This document shows, piece after piece, positions 9,605 through 18,728 of a stretch of 64,000 nt of DNA. The translations under genes were made by a program, and so were the position numbers. Position 1 is the first letter of the stretch. Each line of letters starts with the position of its first letter. The notes under the pieces are model-generated. The model searched no databases. It was not told the DNA's origin and was given only the letters and a program-made list of their open reading frames with translations. Origin of the DNA: Candidatus Vesicomyosocius okutanii (GTDB lineage: Bacteria; Pseudomonadota; Gammaproteobacteria; PS1; Pseudothioglobaceae); assembly GCF_000010405.1 (NCBI RefSeq), contig NC_009465.1:186001-250000 (forward strand). The letters are read 5' to 3'.

Positions 9605-10669
9605 ATGAAAATTTATTTAGTTGGTGGTGCAGTACGTGATCGCTTGTTGGGAATTGCAGATGACAATACTGAGAAAGATTGGGTTGTAGTTGGTTCATCT
9701 AGTACTGAAATGCTGGATTTAGGTTATCGTCAAGTCGGTAAAGATTTTCCTGTATTTTTACATCCAGATACACAAGAAGAATATGCCTTAGCAAGGATAG
9801 AACGAAAATTAGGTATTGGATATAAAAGGTTTGAATTTGACGTTTCAAGCTCAGTTACGTTAGAGCAAGATTTGTCACGTCGTGATTTGACAATTAATGC
9901 AATTGCACAAAAAGACGATGAGTTATTTGACCCATTCAATGGTCAAGAAGATCTAAATAATCGTATTTTACGCCATGTATCTAATGATTTTAGCGAAGAT
10001 CCAGTGCGTGTGTTACGTGTGGCTCGATTTGCAGCATATTTTAAAAATTTTGGCTTTGAAGTAGAACAGGAAACTTACCAATTAATGAGACAAATGGTTG
10101 CTTCAGGTGAGGTTGATTCTCTAACTCCTGAGCGTGTATTTAAAGAACTCAATAAAGCTTTATCATATGGAACACCATCAGCTTTCTTTAAAGTATTAAC
10201 TGCTTGTGGTGCTTATCAAAAAGTTTTTCCTAGTCTTAATAATCACATATATCAAAATTATAGTAACTCTTTTGAGTTTTTAGATAATCTTAATACTAAG
10301 GCGCATATTAAATTTTCTATTTGGCTTAAAGATGAGAATAAGTATAATATTAAATGTCCTAAACAGTATCAACAATTATCTGAACTTACTAGCCAGTTTT
10401 ATAAATTTTCAAAGGATTTTATTAATAAATCCAGTAGAGAAATATTTGATTTTTTCACTCAAACTGATGCTCTTAGACGCCAAGATAGGTTTGAAGATTT
10501 ACTTACTGTATTTAAATTATTGGAGATTGATATCCTACCTATTAAACATTTAAAAAATTTACTTAAAAATATTGATATATCTAGATTGGATAAATTAGAT
10601 TTTGGTAAAGCTATTCAAATAGAGAAAAAATTAATTATTGATTCATTTATTAGAAAAATAAAGAAATAA
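9605..10669 (+). CDS. cca: CCA tRNA nucleotidyltransferase lacking an HD domain
   Basis: Adds or repairs the 3'-CCA of tRNAs. The N-terminal catalytic domain is clear: Y-L-V-G-G-A-V-R-D at residues 4-12, E-K-D-W-V-V-V-G around 24-31, [11 protein letters not shown] near 100 and [12 protein letters not shown] near 131-142. The product is 354 residues, versus about 410 in E. coli. Where the E. coli enzyme has its HD phosphohydrolase motif, this protein reads [10 protein letters not shown]. It should therefore keep CCA addition but lack the phosphodiesterase/phosphatase activities. The C-terminal third is Lys/Ile-rich and divergent. Confidence 0.88.
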   Translation: MKIYLVGGAVRDRLLGIADDNTEKDWVVVGSSSTEMLDLGYRQVGKDFPVFLHPDTQEEYALARIERKLGIGYKRFEFDVSSSVTLEQDLSRRDLTINAIAQKDDELFDPFNGQEDLNNRILRHVSNDFSEDPVRVLRVARFAAYFKNFGFEVEQETYQLMRQMVASGEVDSLTPERVFKELNKALSYGTPSAFFKVLTACGAYQKVFPSLNNHIYQNYSNSFEFLDNLNTKAHIKFSIWLKDENKYNIKCPKQYQQLSELTSQFYKFSKDFINKSSREIFDFFTQTDALRRQDRFEDLLTVFKLLEIDILPIKHLKNLLKNIDISRLDKLDFGKAIQIEKKLIIDSFIRKIKK

Positions 10670-10824
10670 TATTACAAAAATGTATATTGTAATTTAGTAC
10701 AAATATATTTCTTTATAAAGTTATTTGATTAAAGTTTATAAGTAAGTTGTTTTCTTATTAAACATAATTTAATTTTTATTCTGGGTTTAACTTATGATTA
10801 AAGTTTGAATCAGAGGTTAAATGA

Positions 10825-13305
10825 TTATTTCTTGACACGACAAAACAAGTAAAACTTACAATAATCACAGGCATTTTTATTAGGTAAGACGGCGGCGATG
10901 CCATTTTGAAAATCAAAACTAGCAGTGTTTAGGATGTTTTGCCAGATTTTAAGTTGTTTGTTCCAGCTTTGACATTTTCCTTTATATTTGGATTGTTTAG
11001 GTAGTGAGTCTGAGTCTTCTGACAATCCTTTGAAATTTATTTTGTGTGAGGTTAGTTCAATAAAAGCCGCACCTTGAACATTGTTAGTAATAGCGTAAAT
11101 AGGGAGTTGCGGTTTACTAATAGCAGTATCACACCAATTATAAATTGAAGTTGAACTTGTTTTGTAATCGAAGATTATTTTGTCACCATTACTCATTTGA
11201 TCAAGTCTATCTAGCCGAATTTTGAATTCTAAATTGGCAATATTAATTGTAATACTTTGTTCAGTTTTTAGTATATAAAAATCTTCTCTGAGTTTATCAA
11301 CTGCAATGAAACTATGAATAAGACGAGAAAGTCTGAGTTTTTCTATTTTTTTAAAACTAGAGCTTGGATAGTGTCTTAGTGCGGCTTTTATTGTATTAAG
11401 AATAAGTTTGTCAAGCTCTTTATTGTTAAGTGCTAAAAGCTGTTTTTTTGAAGTAATTTTTTGATAAATATATTGTAAAGTGTTGTGGATAATATATCCT
11501 TGTTCTAATCGATTTATACCGATATGTGGTGCATCAAAATTTGGGATATTCAATCGATGTATGAAGCCTTTGAAAGCACAAGCCATTTGGTCTTTTAAAA
11601 TACAAACACCTGATTTGACTTGGGTTTTTTCTAAATGAGTAGTTTTGGTATCATTAATAGATTCTAGCGCAATGGGGAATATTTTTTGAATATGGTTTGT
11701 ATTAATTGATGTGTCAAATTTTACCAGTGGTGAAGGTAATTGTTTACTACCAAGGTGTGTTGCTGCATAGGAAAAAATGACCTTACCGGCAATTGAATTT
11801 AAGCTTTCCAGTGTGTTTTTAGCATCAGTTGCAATTAGTTTGTAATCTGTGTGTGGGATATGGTGTTTTGTGCTAATATCATACGTAATAAAGCGTGGTA
11901 AATTGAGTTGTGTAGATACAAACTGATTAGTCATACCTAATACCCAAGCTTCGTCAAAATATAATCCATGAGCTTCTGAAACACTTAGAATTTGAATGTT
12001 GGTTTTGCTTGCTTGTGCTTGGAAAATTATTTGTGTGGTTAAATTATTTAATTGTTTAATAGCAGATTGAGTGCTAACTTTATCGTAATAAGATGAGAGT
12101 CGATTTAGCTCTAAACTAGTTTCTAAGTATTTTTTAAATATTTGATATTCGGTATTGCTGAGATTTCTATCAGTAGCAAATCCCCAAGTTTTAAGCGTGT
12201 TGTTAAAAGCTAAAAGGTGTGATTCTAATGTGTTATTGGTTAGTTGTTCACATTTGATGTTATCAATAATAGTTTTTAATATTGGGCATTTGGATAGAGC
12301 TTCATTAATTTTATCTAAATTAAATTGATCAGTCAATAAAGACAAAACTTGGTTTTTTAACAAATTTCTATCTGATCTTTCTTTTTGGTAGCCAAATACA
12401 TAAACACAAGTAACAACTTGGTTAAATAACGTGCTTCTAATTTTGTTGTGTTGTATTTGAGCGGAGAGTGTTAATATTGATAATAAATCTTGAATTATCG
12501 GGTATTGATTTAAACGTAACCCTAATGATATAGTGTAGGATTTTTCCTCAATTTCAGTGAGTAAATCACCAAAAACTTGATCAAAAATAGAACTTAACTG
12601 ATACTTTATATCATTAGAACTTGGATTTACAATAGCAATTGATTTATTAGGGTTGATATCAAAGTGTGTTTTTGCCCACTTAGCTGCTTTGAAGATTTCG
12701 CTTGTGACGGTGTCAAAAGTAAGAGCTGATACATTGTAAGTTTTGATAGCGCTAATTTGTTGGTATCCAATTATATCAAATAAGAGTTGTTGTTGAGGAG
12801 TTAAAGTTTTAAAGCCGTATATATGAGGTTTAGTTATTGATGTTTTGGCTTTAATAATTAACCTTGGTAGGTCTTGTAAATCAATCAAATCTAAGTTTAA
12901 TTTAGTGTTCTGATAGGTATTAATCCAAATGCTAAATAATTCAGATGAGTGTATTTTTGAACGATATAACTCAGATAAATCAATTAAATAATTGGTGCAA
13001 TAATTATAATTTTTAATCACTTCATCTAGCAGACGATGGTTGGTTTTTTGCCCTAATTTTTGTATAGATTGTTTGATAAGATATCTTGATTCAATCTGGT
13101 CAATAAAGCGTAAGTTTGAGTTAGGATTAATTTGGCGCCAAGTGTGAAGTAAGTACTGCTTCCAAGATAAGGTTATTGGTAATTGGCTGTTACCATGTTG
13201 AATGGTGAATGTTTTTTTAAAAGCGAGTACTTGTTGATTATTGGCTAAAATAATAATATTTTTAGCATTAAGTTTGGTTAAATCGACATTAATCAACATA
13301 ACCAA
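10825..13305 (-). CDS. AddB-like PD-(D/E)XK nuclease family protein
   Basis: An 826-residue protein probably acting in DNA repair. The C-terminal ~250 residues carry a RecB-type nuclease: I-x-F-D-Y-K-T-S (the DxK part) near residue 710, followed by Q-L-P-I-Y. The last 20 residues have Cys-x2-Cys-x5-Cys ([10 protein letters not shown]), which with an upstream Cys (near residue 600) suggests an AddB-like iron-sulfur staple. No Walker A motif is evident in the N-terminal part, so it resembles the inactivated-helicase AddB type. No AddA partner lies nearby. Two ATGs (13305 and 13299) are possible; both overlap engB. Confidence 0.75.
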
Positions 13306-13888
13306 AAAAAGTATCTAATCGAGTCCACAATTTTTTTAAGCCTTGTTTTTTTAGGCTAGAAAATAACTGTACATCAACATAAGAGTATTTTTTGATTTGA
13401 TCAAGAACTTTAAAATACGTATTGCTGGCAGCGATTTTTTTGAGTTTGTCAGATTTGGTGAGTATGATTTGTGTGGGTAAATGAATATTATTACACCAGT
13501 CAAGCATCATTTGGTCAAATGGTTTAAGTGGATGGCGAACATCCATAACTAGTACTGCACCGCGAAGACAATCGCGCTGATTGAAGTACTCATTCATGTC
13601 TTTATACCATTTTACTTTGATATGTTCTGGTACTTTGGCATAGCCATAGCCAGGTAAATCAGCTAAGCGACGATCTTTGTCAAGTTCAAAAAAAACCAAG
13701 TGTTGAGTTCTGCCAGGAGTACGTGATACTTTAGCAAGTTTATTTTGTAGTGTTAGTGTATTAATGGCACGTGACTTACCTGCATTTGATCGACCAGCAA
13801 AAATAACCTCATATCCTTGGTCTGGTGGACAGCCTTTTAAAGAAGGGCAGGAGAGTAGAAATTTAGCTTGGTGATAGTGTTTGCACAT
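13289..13888 (-). CDS. engB: ribosome biogenesis GTP-binding protein EngB (YihA/YsxC)
   Basis: GTPase required for large-subunit assembly. The 199 residues contain P-loop [14 protein letters not shown] (G2 region), D-L-P-G-Y-G-Y-A (G3) and T-K-S-D-K-L (G4), in order. The residue after the P-loop Ser is Arg, where relatives usually have Ser. The 3' end overlaps the AddB-like gene by 17 bases, so both are probably cotranscribed. Its start codon overlaps the -35 box of the divergent cytochrome promoter. Confidence 0.94.
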
Positions 13889-13909
13889 TGTTAAAATATA
13901 ATGTATAAT
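13881..13909 (+). promoter_or_regulatory. sigma-70 type promoter for the cytochrome c gene
   Basis: TTGCAC at 13881-13886 and a perfect TATAAT at 13904-13909, separated by 17 bases, lie 53 bp upstream of the ATG at 13963. This is the best promoter match in the window. The -35 box overlaps the start codon of the divergently transcribed engB. Confidence 0.65.
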
Positions 13910-13962
13910 AGAATTCTGGTGAATTATTTACTACTAATTTTACTATAAATAGGGAGAAAGTA

Positions 13963-14253
13963 ATGAAAAGAATTTTATTAGTGGCAGCTATCGCTACATT
14001 TACAATAGGGTTTGCTCAAGCAGACGGTGCAGAAGATTATGCTAGCAGTGGTTGTGGTAGTTGTCATGGTTCGACAGGTATATCAGTTGTTCCAATATAT
14101 CCTAATCTTGCTGGACAAAACGCGGCTTATACTGTTAAGCAATTAAAAGCTTTTCAATCAGGTACACGCAAGGATATGACTATGAACGCAATGGCGTCAA
14201 TAATTATTGGTAAAGAACAATCAATTGCTGATTTTTTAGCAATACAAAAATAA
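13963..14253 (+). CDS. small monoheme class I cytochrome c, periplasmic
   Basis: Electron carrier of 96 residues. A signal peptide (M-K-R-I-L-L-V-A-A-I-A-T-F-x-I-G-F-A-Q-A) precedes A-D-G-A-E-D-Y. Heme is bound at C-G-S-C-H-G (residues ~31-36), and a Met in the M-T-M-N-A-M-A stretch is the likely axial ligand. It resembles one half of cytochrome c4 or a c553-type protein. GGGAGAAAG precedes the ATG. The diheme cytochrome downstream suggests that both serve electron transfer to an oxidase; that role is inferred. Confidence 0.85.
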   Translation: MKRILLVAAIATFTIGFAQADGAEDYASSGCGSCHGSTGISVVPIYPNLAGQNAAYTVKQLKAFQSGTRKDMTMNAMASIIIGKEQSIADFLAIQK

Positions 14254-14361
14254 CCCTTTATGAATAGGTAATTGCTGATTAGGTCATCTAATTATAAAAT
14301 TTTAATAGAACAAGGTTAATGTATAATTCTGGCTTATTTTTTTTCAAAAACATATATTCTT

Positions 14362-15003
14362 ATGAATAAATTAGCCTCAATTTTTATTATTGTAATTGCC
14401 TTTACTTCAGTCAATGTTTTTGCGTCTGGTGATGTTAACAAAGGAGAAGTTATTGCGTTAACTTGTGTTGCTTGTCATGGTGTTCATGGTAATTCAGTAG
14501 TAGCTGCATTTCCTAAATTAGCTGGACAGGGTGAAGGCTATTTATTAAAACAGTTACAAGATTTTAAATCAAATACTCGTCAAGATGCAATTATGAAAGG
14601 CATTGTTGCATCGTTAACTGAGAATGATATGGAGAATTTAGCTGCTTATTTCTCTAAGCAAACTGTTACACAAGGTGTTACTGTTAAAAGTTCTAATATT
14701 GACTTAGGTAAGAAACTTTATAGAGGTGGAAATAAGAGCAAAAATATAACAGCTTGTATTGCTTGTCATGGACCTACAGGTGCTGGTATTCCTTCTGCTA
14801 GATTTCCAGCCTTGACCTATCAGAATGCGACTTATATAGCTAAACAACTTATCAATTTTCGTCAAGATGCATATAATACTCAAATGGATACTAGTGCACC
14901 TGAACGTAGTAATGATTATGAAGGTATGATGAGAAACATTACTAAATATTTAAGTAATGTAGAAATTGAGGCGGTTTCTCAGTATATTGGTAGGTTGCAT
15001 TAA
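14362..15003 (+). CDS. diheme cytochrome c4
   Basis: 213-residue periplasmic protein with a signal peptide ending around V-F-A-S, then two cytochrome c domains. Heme sites are C-V-A-C-H-G (about residue 31) and C-I-A-C-H-G (about residue 131), each followed by the P-x-L-A-G-Q or P-A-L-T-Y-Q type loop and a later Met. The domain repeat and length fit cytochrome c4, a donor to terminal oxidases in many gammaproteobacteria. It lies 108 bp after the monoheme gene, and TATAAT at 14322-14327 could be its own -10 box. Confidence 0.9.
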   Translation: MNKLASIFIIVIAFTSVNVFASGDVNKGEVIALTCVACHGVHGNSVVAAFPKLAGQGEGYLLKQLQDFKSNTRQDAIMKGIVASLTENDMENLAAYFSKQTVTQGVTVKSSNIDLGKKLYRGGNKSKNITACIACHGPTGAGIPSARFPALTYQNATYIAKQLINFRQDAYNTQMDTSAPERSNDYEGMMRNITKYLSNVEIEAVSQYIGRLH

Positions 15004-15045
15004 AGATGAGCTAAGACTTAGAACAAACATTCTTGATTAATAAAT

Positions 15046-15070
15046 AAAGGGTAGTTATACTGCCCTTTTT
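15046..15070 (+). terminator. intrinsic terminator after cytochrome c4
   Basis: AAAGGGTAG, a loop of 6, and CTGCCCTTTTT form a GC-containing stem (one G-T pair) followed by a T run, 43 bp past the cytochrome stop. Confidence 0.7.
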
Positions 15071-15130
15071 CATTGTCTGTGTTTTAGGTATAATTGTTTT
15101 TTTCAAGTATAAGAAACGGATTTAAACGCA

Positions 15131-16420
15131 ATGAAAACTTCATTAGAAACATTAAAGGGCCTATCTAGATCATTAACAATAGATCTTCCTATTGATATTT
15201 TTAATCAAAAGATGGATAAAATTCTACAAAAAATGGCATTGGAAGTGAATATTGATGGTTTTAGAAAAGGCAAGGTTCCTATTTCTATCGTACGTAAGCG
15301 TTTTGGTAATAATGCTAATTCAGACGTAATTAATGAGATTGTAAATGAGACTTTGACTGATGCATTAGCACAAGTCAAGCTAACACCTGTTGCACAGCCA
15401 GTTATCACTAAAGTTGACTCGAACAGCAATAAGAATTTTTCTTATACAGTAGAATTTGAAGTATTTCCTAAGATTAAAATAGCTGATTTTTCAGAGCTTT
15501 CAATTGAGCAAACTAAGGTCAATATTACCAAAGCTGATGAGCAAAAAACACTAGATGGATTAAAAGATCGATTGACTGAATATAAAGCTGTTCAATGTAA
15601 ATCTAAAATGGGAGATAGATTATCGATTGATTTTAAAGGCTTAATTAATGGTGAAACATTTGATGGTGGTGAGGCTAAAGATTTTAAAATAGTGTTAGGT
15701 AAAGGTTCAATGATTAAAGGTTTTGAAGAGGGTTTAATAGATGTAGCTTATAGTAGTAGAGTTGTGTTGGATTTAACATTCCCTAAAGATTATTATATGG
15801 ATAAATTAGCAAGCAAGGACGTTACTTTTGAAATAAATATTAATGAAATAGCCTCACCTAAAGAACTAAAATTAGATGAAACATTTGCTAAGAAGTTTGG
15901 TGAAAAAAATATGAACGCTTTGCGTGTTAGTATGAAAGAGCAAATGAGGGTTGAAGTTGATGGACGTATTGGTCATCTAAATAAAAACGCTATTTTTGAT
16001 AAACTTACCACAGCAAATCCGTTTAATGTACCACAACATAGTATTGATAATGAAGCACAAAATTTGTTCAAAGCAATGCAAGATCGTATGCAACATCAAG
16101 GTTTATCAACACAAGGTGAAATGCCTATTACTGCCTTTAATGATGAAGCACAACGCCGTGTTAAGTTAGGTTTATTAGTTAATCAAATTTCTAGAGACTA
16201 CAAGTTAAGTGTCAGTATGAAACAAATTGATGAAAAGTTAAAAGAGATATCTAAGACGTATGGTGAAAATGCTCAACAAATGATTGATTTTTATAACCAA
16301 GATCCAACAAGAAAATCAAGTATTGAGTTATTAGTAGTTGAAAAAATGGTACAAGATTTAATTTTAGATAAGGCTCAAGTAACTTTTAAGCAGAAAAAAT
16401 TCCAAGAAATTACACAGTAG
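15131..16420 (+). CDS. tig: trigger factor
   Basis: Ribosome-associated chaperone and peptidyl-prolyl isomerase. The 429 residues show the ribosome-binding signature G-F-R-K-G-K-V-P (about residues 42-49) and an FKBP domain around 150-240 (D-F-K-G-x-I-N-G-E-x-F-D-G-G, G-S-M-I-K-G-F-E-E-G). A helical C-terminal domain follows. Just upstream of clpP and clpX, as in E. coli. Confidence 0.96.
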   Translation: MKTSLETLKGLSRSLTIDLPIDIFNQKMDKILQKMALEVNIDGFRKGKVPISIVRKRFGNNANSDVINEIVNETLTDALAQVKLTPVAQPVITKVDSNSNKNFSYTVEFEVFPKIKIADFSELSIEQTKVNITKADEQKTLDGLKDRLTEYKAVQCKSKMGDRLSIDFKGLINGETFDGGEAKDFKIVLGKGSMIKGFEEGLIDVAYSSRVVLDLTFPKDYYMDKLASKDVTFEININEIASPKELKLDETFAKKFGEKNMNALRVSMKEQMRVEVDGRIGHLNKNAIFDKLTTANPFNVPQHSIDNEAQNLFKAMQDRMQHQGLSTQGEMPITAFNDEAQRRVKLGLLVNQISRDYKLSVSMKQIDEKLKEISKTYGENAQQMIDFYNQDPTRKSSIELLVVEKMVQDLILDKAQVTFKQKKFQEITQ

Positions 16421-16424
16421 CTAA

Positions 16425-17021
16425 ATGAATATTAAAAATTTAAATCAGATCCCAATAGTGGTAGAGCAGTCTGCTAGAGGTGAAAGAGCTTATGATATTT
16501 ATTCGCGTCTTTTAAAAGAACGTATTATTTTTTTAGTGGGTCCAATTGAAGATTACATGGCGAATGTAGTTGTTGCGCAATTACTTTTTTTAGAGTCTGA
16601 AAATCCTGATAAAGATATTCATTTATATATTAATTCTCCTGGAGGATCAGTTTCTGCTGGTTTAGCGATTTATGATACCATGCAATTTATCAAGTCTGAC
16701 ATATCTACCTTATGTATTGGTCAGGCAGCAAGTATGGGTGCTTTGTTACTAACAGCTGGTACTAAAGGAAAGCGTTTCGCGTTGCCTAATGTTAGGTGTA
16801 TGATTCACCAACCTTTAGGAGGATTTTCTGGTCAAGCTAGTGATGTTGACATTCATGCACAAGAAATTTTAAAAGTAAGAGCAAATCTCAATCAAATTTT
16901 CAAACTTCATACAGGCCAAGTGATTAAAACTATTCAAAAGGATACTGATAGGGATAATTTTATGTCAGCTGATGAAGCTACTAAATACGGCTTAATTGAT
17001 AAAGTATTGGCAAAGCGCTAA
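16425..17021 (+). CDS. clpP: ATP-dependent Clp protease proteolytic subunit ClpP
   Basis: Serine peptidase that forms the 14-mer degradation chamber. At 198 residues it has catalytic Ser in G-Q-A-A-S-M-G-A and catalytic His in M-I-H-Q-P-L-G-G, plus the conserved Y-I-N-S-P-G-G segment. It begins 4 bp after the tig stop, with no strong ribosome-binding site visible, so translation is probably coupled. clpX begins 4 bp downstream. Confidence 0.96.
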   Translation: MNIKNLNQIPIVVEQSARGERAYDIYSRLLKERIIFLVGPIEDYMANVVVAQLLFLESENPDKDIHLYINSPGGSVSAGLAIYDTMQFIKSDISTLCIGQAASMGALLLTAGTKGKRFALPNVRCMIHQPLGGFSGQASDVDIHAQEILKVRANLNQIFKLHTGQVIKTIQKDTDRDNFMSADEATKYGLIDKVLAKR

Positions 17022-17025
17022 ATTT

Positions 17026-18291
17026 ATGAAAGATGATAATCAAGAATTAGTTTGTTCATTTTGTGGTAAGATTAAATCTAAGGTTGAACGTTTAATTGCT
17101 GGTCCTGGTGTTTATATTTGTAATGAATGTATTAGATCGTGCCATGATTTAATTGAAAAACAAGCATTACAAGAAGTAATTGATGAATTTAAAAATTGGG
17201 ATTACACGCCTAAACAGTTAACCAGTTTTCTAAATGATTATGTAATTGGCCAAGAACATGCTAAGAAAGTGCTATCTGTTGCAGTTTATAATCATTACAA
17301 ACGCCTCCAAAATGATCATATATCTAATGAAGTAGAATTGGATAAATCTAATATTTTAATGATTGGCCCTACAGGCTCAGGGAAAACATTATTGGCACAA
17401 ACATTGGCACGTATTTTAGATATTCCTTTCACAGTGGCTGATGCTACCACATTAACCGAAGCGGGTTATGTAGGTGATGACGTTGAAAATGTAGTTAAGA
17501 ATCTATTATCAAAATGTGATTTTGATCCAGATCGCGCTCAACGTGGTATTATTTTTATTGATGAAATTGATAAGATTTCTCGTCGTTCCGACTCACCTTC
17601 TATTACTCGTGATGTTTCAGGTGAAGGGGTACAACAAGCTATGCTTAAATTGATTGAAGGTACTATTGCAAGCGTACCTCCTCAAGGGGGGCGCAAGCAT
17701 CCTAATCAAGAAACTATTGATGTAGACACTTCAAATATTTTATTTATTTGTGGTGGTGCTTTTGATGGTCTAGATAAAATTATTAACAGACGTGTTAAAA
17801 AAGTTACAGGTATAGGTTTTTCTGTAGATGTGAAAGACCAAAATGAAGAGAAAGCATTGAGTGATTTATTTGTATTGATTCAACCAGAAGATTTAATTAA
17901 GTTTGGTTTAATTCCAGAGCTTGTTGGACGTTTACCAGTACAAACAGTACTAAGTGAGTTAGATGAAATTGCTTTAGTGAAAATTTTAATAGAGCCGAAA
18001 AATTCAGTGATTAAACAGTTTCAAGAAATATTTTCCATGGAAGGTGTTAAACTGATTTTTAAAAAACCATCTTTACTTGCTATTGCAAAATTGGCAATTA
18101 AACGTAAAACAGGCGCTAGAGGGTTACGTTCTATCTTAGAAGATTTGTTATTAGATACAATGTTTGAATTACCATCACTTCTTGATGTGACTGAAGTGGT
18201 GATTGACAAGACAGTGGTAGAAAAGAAAAAAAAACCACTGATTGTCTATCAATCTCAAAAACGTGTCAACAACTCTAAAAAGGTTGGTTAG
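17026..18291 (+). CDS. clpX: ATP-dependent Clp protease ATP-binding subunit ClpX
   Basis: AAA+ unfoldase that feeds ClpP. The ATG at 17026 gives M-K-D-D-N-Q-E and 421 residues; an upstream in-frame ATG inside clpP is rejected. The N-terminal zinc-binding domain has C-S-F-C and C-N-E-C. Walker A is G-P-T-G-S-G-K-T (~residue 115) and Walker [10 protein letters not shown]. Sensor 2 lies in K-T-G-A-R-G-L-R-S, and the ClpP-contacting loop I-G-F motif (G-I-G-F-S) is present. Confidence 0.97.
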   Translation: MKDDNQELVCSFCGKIKSKVERLIAGPGVYICNECIRSCHDLIEKQALQEVIDEFKNWDYTPKQLTSFLNDYVIGQEHAKKVLSVAVYNHYKRLQNDHISNEVELDKSNILMIGPTGSGKTLLAQTLARILDIPFTVADATTLTEAGYVGDDVENVVKNLLSKCDFDPDRAQRGIIFIDEIDKISRRSDSPSITRDVSGEGVQQAMLKLIEGTIASVPPQGGRKHPNQETIDVDTSNILFICGGAFDGLDKIINRRVKKVTGIGFSVDVKDQNEEKALSDLFVLIQPEDLIKFGLIPELVGRLPVQTVLSELDEIALVKILIEPKNSVIKQFQEIFSMEGVKLIFKKPSLLAIAKLAIKRKTGARGLRSILEDLLLDTMFELPSLLDVTEVVIDKTVVEKKKKPLIVYQSQKRVNNSKKVG

Positions 18292-18728
18292 ATTGAGGAT
18301 TATAAAATATTCTTTGCAAAGAAGAAAGAATATCTTAGTGTATGTTAAGTTACCAACTAGTCCTAGTGAAACTTAGTTGTAAACTAATAAACGATAATTA
18401 GTATATAAATGGTTACTATTATTAATAGGAAGTTTGACATTATTTGATTATGTAGAGATTAAGAAGAAACTTCATATGTTAATATTTTATTACATAGAGA
18501 TTGGTGCAAGTAATATCATTATTTATTGAGTTTGTCTTTCATTTCAGATAGAAGAAATGTTAATTTTCTTCATCAAGCTTTGGCTAAGCATCTTAATGGT
18601 ATGATAACTTGTGCAAATAGATATATCGATTATGAAAAAGTAAATTATTCTGTGATTTGGGTACTTGAAATCTTTGTTACTAAGCACTATCTATCTAAAT
18701 TACTAAACTTCAAAGGCGTTAGATTGTT
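18292..18728. other. 437 bp gap between clpX and lon
   Basis: Nothing intact. A 79-codon open frame from 18526 runs into the lon start; it opens with a TTG without a ribosome-binding site. Part of its translation (L-N-G-M-I-T-C-A-N-R-Y-I-D-Y-E-K) faintly recalls the C-terminus of class II fumarase, but the similarity is too weak to call. Confidence 0.4.

Noticed and set aside
16996-17025. clpX start inside clpP
   Set aside because: The ATG at 17026 gives the normal ClpX N-terminus just before the zinc-binding domain.
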